In this document: positions 1-8,900 of the stretch, in pieces
Layout of the letters: each line of letters opens with the position of its first letter
Position numbering within the stretch: position 1 is the stretch's first letter
Assembly: GCA_001778695.1 (NCBI GenBank)
Contig: MFHU01000002.1
Span: forward strand, 1 to 37,710
Length of the DNA: 37,710 bases
Direction: 5' to 3'
Origin: Candidatus Giovannonibacteria bacterium RIFCSPHIGHO2_12_FULL_44_22
Lineage (GTDB): Bacteria; Patescibacteriota; Minisyncoccia; UBA11713; 2-01-FULL-45-33
Notes under the pieces: model-generated
The model's input: only the letters and a program-made list of their open reading frames with translations
What the model was told of the DNA's origin: nothing
Databases searched by the model: none
Made by a program: the position numbers and the translations under genes

Positions 1-63
1 CCGGCGCCAAAAAATGAATCCGGCTCCGGAACTCTTAAACCCGGAGAAAAAATAGAGCTCTAG
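1..63 (+). CDS. C-terminal tail of a truncated upstream ORF (...PAPKNESGSGTLKPGEKIEL*)
   Basis: Open frame 1 from the window edge to TAG at 61-63; too short to assign a family. Confidence 0.4.
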   Translation, partial: PAPKNESGSGTLKPGEKIEL

Positions 64-93
64 ACAAAAATAATAGGACGTGTGTGGCCTTTT

Positions 94-705
94 TTATTTT
101 TTCTCCGCCCTTTCCACATATTCTCCGGTTTCGGTGTTGAGGCGCACAATGTCGCCTTCGTTGATAAACATAGGAACTTGAATTTGCAAACCGTTTTCCA
201 GTTTTACGGTTTTGGAGCCGCCGGTGGCAGTATTGCCTTTATAAGAAGGCGGAGCTTCCATGACTTTGTAATCAATTTTTACTGGCAGCTCAATATTTAT
301 AACTTTTTCTCCGAATTTGTAAGCCAAAACTTCCGTGTTCGGTTTTAAAAATTTTCCCTGGCCGCCAATTATTTTTTCATCAAGTTTAAAGCGAACGGTT
401 TTTTCCCGCCTCGCTTCGCGTTGCTCATCGACGCGAGGCGGGGGATTGCTTTTTTCGCAAAACCAAAATTCATCTTTATTTTCATAAAGAAAAGTAATCA
501 GTTGTTTTTCTATCTCGGCTTCTGGATACGAGTCGCTTCCTTGGAAGGATTTTGCCACAATTTTGCCGGTTATTAGATTTTTAAGTTTTGTTTGCACGGT
601 CGGCTTTCTTTGCTGCATGCGCAAAAAGTTATATTCCAAAACAATGTAGGGTTCGCCCTCCATTTCAAAAATAACTCCTTTGGTTAAATCGGTATATGAA
701 AGCAT
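94..705 (-). CDS. efp: Elongation factor P with a non-canonical tip loop (RMQQRKP) and an internal palindrome-encoded insert
   Basis: EF-P-like: TKLKNLITGKIVAKSF..., C-terminal VKLENGLQIQVPMFINEGDIVRLNTETGEYVERA. Confidence 0.93.
   Translation of the reverse strand: MLSYTDLTKGVIFEMEGEPYIVLEYNFLRMQQRKPTVQTKLKNLITGKIVAKSFQGSDSYPEAEIEKQLITFLYENKDEFWFCEKSNPPPRVDEQREARREKTVRFKLDEKIIGGQGKFLKPNTEVLAYKFGEKVINIELPVKIDYKVMEAPPSYKGNTATGGSKTVKLENGLQIQVPMFINEGDIVRLNTETGEYVERAEKK
405..442. repeat. GC-rich inverted repeat CCCGCCTCGC...GCGAGGCGGG inside efp
   Basis: 10-bp perfect arms; encodes the extra segment PPPRVDEQREARRE. Confidence 0.88.
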
Positions 706-730
706 TAAAAAATATTGTATATTATTTTAT

Positions 731-2170
731 ATGGAATATCAAATCACGGTCGGCTTGGAAATTCACGCGGAGCTTAAAACCAGGAGCAAAATGTTTTGCG
801 CGTCCAAAAATGATCCCGATGAAAAACATCCCAATCTCAATATCTGCCCTGTCTGCATGGGCCACCCGGGGACGCTCCCTGTGATAAATGAGGAGGCAGT
901 GAAGTTGGTTCATCGGGTTGGGCTGGCTTTGGGGGGCGAGATTCAAAAATTTTCGCGTTTTGACCGCAAAAATTATTTTTATCCGGATTTGCCGAAAGGC
1001 TATCAGATTTCACAATATAAATATCCGCTAGTTTTGGGAGGCAATTTGAATGGAATAAGGATAACAAGAATCCATCTTGAGGAAGACGCGGCGCGCCTGG
1101 CGCATGAAGGAGCCGGCAAATCCAGTTTGGTGGATTTTAATAGGGCGGGGATTCCTTTAATGGAACTGGTCACAGAGCCGGATATAAAATCCGCAAAGCA
1201 AGCACGCGAATTCGCGGAGGAGCTGCAATTGGTGTTTCGATATCTCGGGGCTTCGGAAGCAAATATGGAAAAAGGCGAGATGCGTTGCGAAGCAAATATT
1301 TCTGTTTCAAAAACAAATGAAAAGGGCGTAAAAGTTGAGGTAAAAAATCTCAACTCGTTCCGCGCGGTGGAGCTGGCGATTGAGTACGAAGTAAAACGGC
1401 AGATTGAACTTTTGGAATCGGGTAAAAAAGTCGCGCAGGAAACCCGTGGGTGGGATGAAAATAAAGAGTCAACATTTTCGCAGCGCTCAAAGGAATCGGC
1501 GCATGATTACCGCTATTTTCCGGAACCGGATCTGCCGCCGATGGAGTTTTCCGATGAATATATTGAGGCCTTGCACGCGATGATTCCGGAGTTACCGGAA
1601 CAAAAAAGAAAAAGATTTACGGAGGAATACGGTATTTCAGCGAATTTAGTTGAGACCCTGGTTCACGAATGCTCACTAGCCGCTTTTTGGGAGAAAGTTA
1701 TTTCGGAATTGAAAGATTGGATGAGGGAGGAAGACCCTAAAAAATTCCTTGAAGCCATGAAAGTGGCGGTTAATTATTTTACCTCCGATTTTTTGGGCCT
1801 TATTAAAGAAAAAGAAATTCCGCCGGAAGAACTTTTAATGACCCCTGAAAATTTTGCGGAGCTTATCAAGATGATTGTGAAAAAAGAAATTACTTCGCGC
1901 GTTGCCAAAGATGTTTTGCGCAAAATGGTTGAAGAAGGCGGGGATCCATCAACTATTATAGAATCCAAAGAGCTTAAGCAAATTGGTGATTCGGTTCAGC
2001 TTGAAGCGGTCGTTAAAAAAGTAATTACAGCGAATCAAAAAGCTATTGCCGATTTTAAAAAAGGTAAAGCCAACGCCCTTCAATTTTTAGTGGGGCAAGT
2101 GATGCAAGAAACCAAAGGCGTAGCAAATCCGGAAGCCATCAAAGAGATATTGGCAAAGATTTTGGGTTAG
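731..2170 (+). CDS. gatB: Aspartyl/glutamyl-tRNA amidotransferase subunit B
   Basis: MEYQITVGLEIHAELKTRSKMFC, CPVCMGHPGTLPVIN, KNYFYPDLPKGYQISQY. Start moved to 731 from the 680 ORF start. Confidence 0.97.
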   Translation: MEYQITVGLEIHAELKTRSKMFCASKNDPDEKHPNLNICPVCMGHPGTLPVINEEAVKLVHRVGLALGGEIQKFSRFDRKNYFYPDLPKGYQISQYKYPLVLGGNLNGIRITRIHLEEDAARLAHEGAGKSSLVDFNRAGIPLMELVTEPDIKSAKQAREFAEELQLVFRYLGASEANMEKGEMRCEANISVSKTNEKGVKVEVKNLNSFRAVELAIEYEVKRQIELLESGKKVAQETRGWDENKESTFSQRSKESAHDYRYFPEPDLPPMEFSDEYIEALHAMIPELPEQKRKRFTEEYGISANLVETLVHECSLAAFWEKVISELKDWMREEDPKKFLEAMKVAVNYFTSDFLGLIKEKEIPPEELLMTPENFAELIKMIVKKEITSRVAKDVLRKMVEEGGDPSTIIESKELKQIGDSVQLEAVVKKVITANQKAIADFKKGKANALQFLVGQVMQETKGVANPEAIKEILAKILG

Positions 2171-3107
2171 AAATCCAGCGGATCTCCTTATTTTTTTTAA
2201 ACCAAGTCATTTGGCGTTTGGCGTAGCGCCATGATTCTGTGAGGATTTTTTGTATCATTTCGTCTTTTGTCGCTACTTTAGTAGCGATCCCGCCACGGCG
2301 GGATGAAAGCGGAGCTTTCAATTTACCGCGGAGATATAGCGAAACATAACGATATTCCAGCCCCAAATCATAAAGCCGTTTCCAGCTGACACCTTGCCTG
2401 TGAAGTTTCTTGGTCTCTTGAATAATGCCTTGAAGCCGGCGTAGTAGGCGGTTATATATCCGTTTTTTTAATTCCTCCGGCGGGCGTTTGATTCCGAGCC
2501 ACACTATCGCCATTTTATTAATTTTGCTTTCCTCGCGACCGCCAAGCGGTCCTCGGGGTTGCGTGCTCGCAAAACCCGCAAAATCAACAAAATGGCGCTT
2601 TTTCCTCCATAAAGCAATCTCAATCGCTCTAATTAATCTTCTAGGATTTTTTTGTTCTATTTTTTCGGCGCGCTCTGAATCTAGTTTTTTTAACATTTTT
2701 GAAAGTTTCACTGCTGATTTCCCGGCCAATTTTTTGCGGAGCGCGCGATTGGGTGGTACTCCGCCCAATTTTACTCTACCAAGTGCCGCGTCAATATAAA
2801 AACCAGTCCCACCAACTATTATTGGAGTTTTGCCATGAGATAAAATATTGGCGATTGCTCGCTCCGCGCATTTTTTAAAATCCAGCGCGCTAAATTGTTT
2901 TTTAGGATTAGCAATGCTTAAACAATGATGCGGCACGCCTCTCATTTCTTTTTTAGTAATTTTCCCGCTGCCAATATTCAAACCTTTATAAACCTGTCTG
3001 GAATCCGCCGAAATAATCTCTCCGCCAATTTTTTGGGCGAGCTGTACAGCAAATTCTGATTTTCCGCTCGCGTTCGGTCCGACAACAACTATGATTTTGG
3101 AGGGCAT
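2139..3107 (-). CDS. miaA: tRNA dimethylallyltransferase with two low-complexity inserts
   Basis: VVGPNASGKSEFAVQLA, SADSRQVYKGLNIGSGK, GGTGFYIDA, RYAKRQMTWFKK. Confidence 0.95.
   Translation of the reverse strand: MPSKIIVVVGPNASGKSEFAVQLAQKIGGEIISADSRQVYKGLNIGSGKITKKEMRGVPHHCLSIANPKKQFSALDFKKCAERAIANILSHGKTPIIVGGTGFYIDAALGRVKLGGVPPNRALRKKLAGKSAVKLSKMLKKLDSERAEKIEQKNPRRLIRAIEIALWRKKRHFVDFAGFASTQPRGPLGGREESKINKMAIVWLGIKRPPEELKKRIYNRLLRRLQGIIQETKKLHRQGVSWKRLYDLGLEYRYVSLYLRGKLKAPLSSRRGGIATKVATKDEMIQKILTESWRYAKRQMTWFKKNKEIRWISNPKSLPISL
2271..2319. repeat. Three adjacent palindromes inside miaA
   Basis: CGCTACT-tt-AGTAGCG; ATCCCGCC-ac-GGCGGGAT; GAAAGC-gga-GCTTTC; together encode LKAPLSSRRGGIATKVAT. 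Confidence 0.9.
2537..2551. repeat. GC-rich inverted repeat GACCGC-caa-GCGGTC inside miaA
   Basis: 6-bp arms within the extra segment STQPRGPLGGREESK. Confidence 0.7.
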
Positions 3108-4294
3108 TTTTTGATGAAGTCCTCCAGCACCATACTTCCTAAATCGCCTTTGCCGCGTTCGCGAACGGCAATCATGTTTCCGGCGGCCTCTTTCTCGCCG
3201 ATTATCAGAAGATAGGGGATACGCTGGGTTTCAGCCTCCCTAATTTTTTTGCCAATAGTTTCATTCCGGCTGTCTAACTCAACGCGGATATTTTTTTCTT
3301 TAAGTTCGCCGGCGATTTGATTTGCATAATCTAAAACTTTGTCATTAATCGCCAAGACGGCCACTTGCGTCGGAGAGAGCCAAAATGGCAAAGCACCGTC
3401 AAAATGTTCAAGTAAAATTCCGGTAAATCTTTCAAAGGACCCGAATACGGCGCGGTGAATGACAAAGGGTTTTTGTTTGTTGCCATTCTCGTCAATATAA
3501 GCCAGCTCAAATTTGTCCGGCAACATCACCAAATCCAATTGAACCGTGCCCAATTGCCAGTCTCTTCCCTGGCTGTCTTTGATGTGCGCCTCAATTTTCG
3601 GGCCGTAAAAAGCGCCTTCAGCATCCGCAATTTTGTATTTTATTTTGCTGTTTTCCAAAGCGTCTTTTAAAGCTTTTTCGGCAACCGCCCATTCTTCTTT
3701 AGTGCCCAAAGCTTTTTCCGGCTTGGTGGCCAGATAAAATTCCGATTCAAAACCCAGCATTTTATAAAAATCGGCGATTACTTTCAAAACTTTTACAATC
3801 TCTTCCTCGGCTTGGTCTGGGCGGATAAAAATATGCGCGTCATCCATCGTGATTTGCCGCACCCTGAACATTCCTCCCAAAGTTCCAGATAATTCATTTC
3901 GGTGTAATCTCCCCAGCTCCGCGAATCTTAACGGCAAATCTTTATAGCTTCTGATTTTTGAATTATAAATATAAGTTGATTCAGGGCAATTCATCGGCTT
4001 AACCACCAAGGTTTCGTTTTCATCCACCGGATTTTTAAACCAAAACATATTGTCGCGATAATGCTCCCAATGGCCGCTTTGTTCAAAAACATCTTTTTTA
4101 ACCATAATCGGGGTTGATATTTCGTCATAGCCCTCTCTGTCGTTTATTTCTCTGGCGTATTTTTCTAGCTCCCTGAAAATAATCATTCCCTTGGGATGCC
4201 AAAAAGGTGCCCCTGGGGCGATTTCATGAAACGAAAATAAATCCATCTCCCGCCCCAAATCCCTGTGGTCTCTATGCTTATTGTCTTCTGCCAT
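3089..4294 (-). CDS. thrS: Threonyl-tRNA synthetase, short form (catalytic plus anticodon domains)
   Basis: GREMDLFSFHEIAPGAPFWHPKG, VVKPMNCPES, RFAELGRLHRNELSGTLGGMFRVRQITMDDAHIF. Start placed at 4294; the longer ORF extension is antisense to another gene and has no TGS or editing sequence. Confidence 0.93.
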   Translation of the reverse strand: MAEDNKHRDHRDLGREMDLFSFHEIAPGAPFWHPKGMIIFRELEKYAREINDREGYDEISTPIMVKKDVFEQSGHWEHYRDNMFWFKNPVDENETLVVKPMNCPESTYIYNSKIRSYKDLPLRFAELGRLHRNELSGTLGGMFRVRQITMDDAHIFIRPDQAEEEIVKVLKVIADFYKMLGFESEFYLATKPEKALGTKEEWAVAEKALKDALENSKIKYKIADAEGAFYGPKIEAHIKDSQGRDWQLGTVQLDLVMLPDKFELAYIDENGNKQKPFVIHRAVFGSFERFTGILLEHFDGALPFWLSPTQVAVLAINDKVLDYANQIAGELKEKNIRVELDSRNETIGKKIREAETQRIPYLLIIGEKEAAGNMIAVRERGKGDLGSMVLEDFIKKCPPKS

Positions 4295-4334
4295 GTGTTT
4301 TATTTTATACAACTTTTTCAATTTCGGCAACGCA

Positions 4335-4364
4335 TTGACTTTTTTACCCCCATTTTGCTTAGAT
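4335..4364 (+). promoter_or_regulatory. Sigma70-like promoter of the first small-ORF cassette
   Basis: TTGACT (4335-4340), 18-nt spacer, TTAGAT (4359-4364). Confidence 0.55.
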
Positions 4365-4436
4365 AGAGGAGGAGAAAGAAACTGAATGTTAGAAGGTCCG
4401 GTTAGAATCCAGTAGTACTTAGGAAGGAGGCTTATT

Positions 4437-4631
4437 ATGGAAATCGGCGACGAGATAGTCATAAAATGTAAGGTGGTTGATTTTGATGCCAATCCACATG
4501 GGGCGGCAATCAAAGTTGAGCTCAAGGGGTTCATCGATCATGCGACGCTCAGCACTTTAAGAGCGTACGGAAAAAGTGTCCGGTTTTGGATACATCGTCT
4601 CGACCAACCCGAAGTCGTTGTTTCTAAGTAA
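4437..4631 (+). CDS. Small orphan protein, 64 aa
   Basis: Strong SD (GGAAGGAGG) before ATG, promoter-like TTGACT/TTAGAT upstream and a terminator downstream. Confidence 0.7.
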   Translation: MEIGDEIVIKCKVVDFDANPHGAAIKVELKGFIDHATLSTLRAYGKSVRFWIHRLDQPEVVVSK

Positions 4632-4757
4632 AAAAGCGTCCGGCGTGTCCTTCGAAGCTCGAAGGGTGAAGTAAGATGCTGGACAACTAGCAGGGAAGAC
4701 TACTTCGAATTTTTAGCCTACTTCGATCTCGCAAATGATGCTACTCAACAACCATGC

Positions 4758-4790
4758 GCCGAGGAATCTCCACCTCGGCATTTTATTTTT
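4758..4790 (+). terminator. Intrinsic terminator of the first small-ORF cassette
   Basis: GCCGAGG-aatctcca-CCTCGGC followed by attttatttttt. Confidence 0.85.
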
Positions 4791-4803
4791 TATATCCATT
4801 CCA

Positions 4804-4819
4804 CGATTCGCGCGAATCG
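4804..4819. repeat. Perfect 16-bp palindrome CGATTCGCGCGAATCG
   Basis: Equals its own reverse complement; lies just upstream of the second cassette promoter. Confidence 0.85.
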
Positions 4820-4828
4820 GAGAACGCA

Positions 4829-4857
4829 TTGACTTTTTAACCATATTTTGATTAACT
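4829..4857 (+). promoter_or_regulatory. Sigma70-like promoter of the second small-ORF cassette
   Basis: TTGACT (4829-4834), 17-nt spacer, TTAACT (4852-4857); shares the string AACGCATTGACTTTTT with the promoter at 4335. Confidence 0.55.
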
Positions 4858-4925
4858 AAGTGAAGAAAAAGAAATTAAATACTAGAGATTTGGTTAAAGC
4901 CCGGCACTGCCATTAGGAGGCTAGA

Positions 4926-5126
4926 ATGAAATTTCGACTTGAATGTTATGGAAGTCATTTTCAGAGGAATTTTACTTTTCGCAAATCATCTGTGAAAAAA
5001 GCTATAAAAAATTGCCAAAAGTTAATCAAGCAATGTCAGCACGACCACGACAAAGATTCAAAATGCGATTCCAAGAGACACGATCATGTGATAAAAAGTA
5101 GATTATGGAAATTAATCACATTTTAA
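4926..5126 (+). CDS. Small basic, His/Lys-rich orphan protein, 66 aa
   Basis: SD TAGGAGGCT before ATG; own promoter and terminator. Confidence 0.65.
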   Translation: MKFRLECYGSHFQRNFTFRKSSVKKAIKNCQKLIKQCQHDHDKDSKCDSKRHDHVIKSRLWKLITF

Positions 5127-5144
5127 TTTCCCTCAAAGACTATG

Positions 5145-5175
5145 CGCCAAGGAAAACTTTCCGAGGCGTTTTTTA
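5145..5175 (+). terminator. Intrinsic terminator of the second small-ORF cassette
   Basis: CGCCaaGGAAaacTTTCCgaGGCG then TTTTTTAT. Confidence 0.75.
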
Positions 5176-5197
5176 TATCTTCTGAATCTCTCACAGA

Positions 5198-5215
5198 CTA
5201 ATTCGCAAGAATTAG
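5198..5215. repeat. Inverted repeat CTAATTC-gcaa-GAATTAG
   Basis: 7-bp perfect arms around a GCAA loop, intergenic. Confidence 0.7.
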
Positions 5216-5251
5216 CCGATATAAATATTGGAGGGAGAGTAGTTTAGTAAA

Positions 5252-5542
5252 TTATAAAGACATCAAACGAATAGCAAATGGAGAAAAATAATCTAGAAAC
5301 TGATCTTTATTAAGTTCGAATTTTTTTTGATTTAAATCTTCAATAATAGATTTCAATATCTCAAGCTCACCTGTTCTGCCTTTCATTTCTGGACATTCTT
5401 CAATTTTTACTATAATATTTTTTGCACGCATAATCGAATTTCTCATTTTTTCAAAATCTTCTTTTTCATATTCCAAAAGAGCGCGAGATACCTCACTGCC
5501 TAAATTAGCCATATAAAATAATGATGTACGAGTTGTATTCAT
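5252..5542 (-). CDS. Hypothetical helical protein, 96 aa
   Basis: ATG overlaps the stop region of the upstream DUF5674-like gene by 4 nt (ATGA), indicating coupling. Confidence 0.65.
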   Translation of the reverse strand: MNTTRTSLFYMANLGSEVSRALLEYEKEDFEKMRNSIMRAKNIIVKIEECPEMKGRTGELEILKSIIEDLNQKKFELNKDQFLDYFSPFAIRLMSL

Positions 5543-5883
5543 GATAAATATTTCAATATGATAGCTTTCATTTTATTACGCAATGAAACATTCTGCACTT
5601 CCATTGTCCTATTGCTTTGCGCTGGGCGAATATTTATAAGTGAGACATACTCAATCCGTTCATCTCCAGTTTTATCAAAATACCAATTAAAACCCCAAAC
5701 ATCTTGTTGCTTAGAGCCATTCTCCATAAGTATAACATTCGCGTCCATATGATACTCTCCACCCATAACGATAATTTCACGCTCAATATCTACAACGCCT
5801 TTCACCATTTCGCCATAAAAATCTTTAGCAATCTCGCGAAGTTCAGGTTCTGTTATTTTTTTGTCTATTATTTTTATGTTCAT
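5539..5883 (-). CDS. DUF5674-like protein
   Basis: MNIKIIDKKITEPELREIAKDFYGEMVKGVVDIEREIIVMGGE...LINIRPAQSNR resembles DUF5674; start at 5883 with TATAAT 6 nt upstream. Confidence 0.75.
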   Translation of the reverse strand: MNIKIIDKKITEPELREIAKDFYGEMVKGVVDIEREIIVMGGEYHMDANVILMENGSKQQDVWGFNWYFDKTGDERIEYVSLINIRPAQSNRTMEVQNVSLRNKMKAIILKYLS

Positions 5884-5905
5884 AGATATATTATATTGCC
5901 ATATT

Positions 5906-8900
5906 CTATATCTTCCGAATCTCTTCGGCAATGAGAGAGGGCAGGCCGTTGCGGGAGGAATATTTTCCGCGAACGGTGACGAGACCTTCTTCCAAAATAA
6001 ATTGGCCGTAGTCGCGCAGAGTTCGCGGGAAAACTACCGCCTCAATTTCGTCGGTTAAGTCCTGCAATTTTATGAACATCATTGATTCTCCAGTTTTTGT
6101 GACTATTCTTTTGGTTTGGGTGATGATGGCCGGAAGCGTAACCGAAGACGCCATTTTTTTTATTTTAATTTGCTTGATTGTGGTCGCGTTTTTGTTCTGT
6201 CCGCCAAAGGCGGATCCGCCTTTGGCGGAGAATTGCTCTAGTGGATGTCCCGAAACGTAAAGTCCCATTAGCTCTTTTTCCCAGGAAAGTTTTTCGGCCA
6301 AAGTCGCCGGCATGACTTTATCCAGCCGCAAAGTTGGCACAGATGAACTATCCGCCATCATGCTGAAAAGCGATGATTGATTTTGGGATTTAGTATGATG
6401 CGAGGAATGGGCGTATTCTAAAATGCGGTCCATGTTTTTTAACGTTTCGTTTCTTTCCCCAAATTCGTCCAAAGCGCCGGCTTTGGCTAAGGATTCAATT
6501 GACCTTTTATTGAGATCTTTGGACTGGACGCGTTCCAAAAAATCTGCCAAGGATTTATATGGGCCGTTTTTCCGGCGCTCTTCGATTATCGCTTCCACTA
6601 TATTTTCTCCCACGTTTTTTATTGAAGAAAGTCCGAAACGAATTTCCCCGCCTAGACTCGCGCTAGGCGAGGCTGGCTTTTTATCCCCCTCTGGTATTGA
6701 AAAAATTTTGTCGCTTTGGTTTATGGTGGGCGGAAGCACGGAAATCTCCGAGCTTTTACATTCTTTTATTAGGTAAGCGATGCGTTCCGTGTCTTTTTTG
6801 TCGGAGTTGAGAAGTGAAGTCATAAATTCAATCGTATAATGATATTTTAAATAAGCGGTCTGGAAACTTAACATGGCGTAGGAAGCCGCGTGCGACCGGT
6901 TAAACCCGTATCTGGAAAAAGGCTCCAAAAGGTCGCCCAATTTTTCGGCGATGCTTTTTTGGATTTTATTGGTTATCATTTTGCTTACGAATTTTTCTTT
7001 TTGCTCTTCCAGCAGTTTTCTTATTTTTTTGCCGATGGCCTTTCTTAAAATATCGGCTTCGGCCATAGTGAACCCCGCCAGATCCCTAGCTATCTGCATC
7101 AGCTGTTCTTGATAAACCGCGATGCCGTAAGTATTTTTTAAAATCGGCTCAAGCTTGGGATGGGTGTATTCAACTTTTTCTTTGCCGTGTTTTCTGGCTA
7201 TGAAAGAGGGAATCAGCTCCATCGGCCCCGGCCTAAAAAGCGCTACCATGGCGATAATATCTTCAATATTTGTCGGCCCCAGCTCTTTTAAAAATCTAGT
7301 CATACCAGCGCCTTCCAATTGAAATACACCTACGGTTTTCCCTTCGCCCAGCATTTTATAGGGAGCGGGATCTTCCAAATTTAAATTTTGCACGTCAATA
7401 TCCACGCCGTGCCGAGCTTTTACCAATTTCAATGTGTCTTCAATAGTGCTTAAATTTTTCAAACCCAAAAAATCCATTTTCAAAAGCCCCAAATCCATAA
7501 TGGCGTGCATATCGTATTGCGTGACGACTGCTTCCTGCCGCGCTTCAGAGCGCCCTTCTTCGCCTCCTCTTATGGCCGCGCGCTGCAGAGGCACGATTTC
7601 CGAAAGCGGTTCTTTAGTAATCACGACTCCAGAAGCGTGCACCGAGGCGTGCCGCGCCACTCCTTCCAATTTTATCGCGGCTTCAAGCATCCGCTTGGCA
7701 TCGGGATTGGTCCCGGAAATATTTTTAAGTTCCGGCACATTTTTCAAACATTGAGCCAAGTAGCCCTCTTTTTCATTTTGGTTTGGGTTGAAAGGTATCA
7801 TTTTCGCGACTTGGTCAGCTAGCGCCAAGCTTATTCCCAGCGCACGGCCCGCGTCTCTTATTGCGGCGCGTGCGGCCATGGTTCCAAAAGTTATAATTTG
7901 GGCCACGCGGTCCCTACCGTATTTTTGGGCGACGTATTCAATAACTTCGTCCCGGCGGGTATCGGCGAAATCCAAATCAATATCGGGGGGCTCCACGCGT
8001 TCGGGGTTTAAAAATCTTTCAAAAATCAAATTATATTTGATCGGGTCAACGCTGGTTATTTCAAGCACATAAGAAATCAACGAACCAGCGGCGGAACCTC
8101 GGCCTGGGCCCACCACGATTTTATTTGTTTTTGCCCAGTTGACGAAATCCCAAACCACCAAAAAATATTCAACAAACCCGGTTTTTTCTATGACGGAAAG
8201 TTCATATTCCAGCCGTTTTTTTATTTCCGGATCAATTTTTTTACCGTATCTTTTTTCCAAACCTTCTTGGCAAAGTTTTTTCAGATAAGAAAGAGCTGTC
8301 TCGCCATCGGGCGCGTTGAAATGCGGCAGTTGGATTTTATCGAGCTCTATTTTTAGATCGCAGGCTTCGGCGACGCGCAAAGTGTTGGAAATTGCTTCAG
8401 GCATATCTTTAAAAAGTTCCCGCATTTCATCCGGGCTTCTTAAGGAATAATCGTCGTCTTTCATGGTTAGGCGATCTTCGTCATCAAGCCGGGTGTTGGT
8501 TTGTACCGCCAAAAGCACATCATGCGCCCCCGCGTCTTCTTTATTTAAATAATGAATGTCTTGGGTCGCGACCAATGGGGCGTTAAATTTTTTGGCAAAA
8601 TTTATAAGATGCTTTACCAAAAAATCATAATTGGGCACATTGGGGTGCGAGCCGATTTCTATGAAAAAATTTTCTTCCCCGAAAATATTTTGGTATTCAC
8701 GAAGCAACTTTTCCGCTTTTTCTTCGTCATCATTTAAAAGCGCGCGAGGGATTTCGCCTGACATGCATCCAGAAAGCGCGATCAGCCCCGCCGAATGTTT
8801 TTTCAGCAAATTTTTGTCTACCCTGGGCTTATAATAAAAACCTTCCAGATGCGAGACCGTGACAAGGCGCACCAAATTTTTATATCCTTCCAAATCTTTG

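Noticed and set aside
2139-2170. gatB/miaA 3' overlap as an unusual feature
   Set aside because: Short convergent overlaps are ordinary in compact genomes.
4295-4534. Long N-terminal extension of thrS in the ORF track
   Set aside because: Sequence is not TGS- or editing-like, it is antisense to an SD-led small ORF, and a -10 box lies 7 nt before the ATG at 4294.
7434-8072. Plus-strand ORFs of about 100 aa opposite dnaE
   Set aside because: Antisense shadow ORFs within an unambiguous conserved gene; no RBS or family match. The same applies to most other opposite-strand ORFs in the track.
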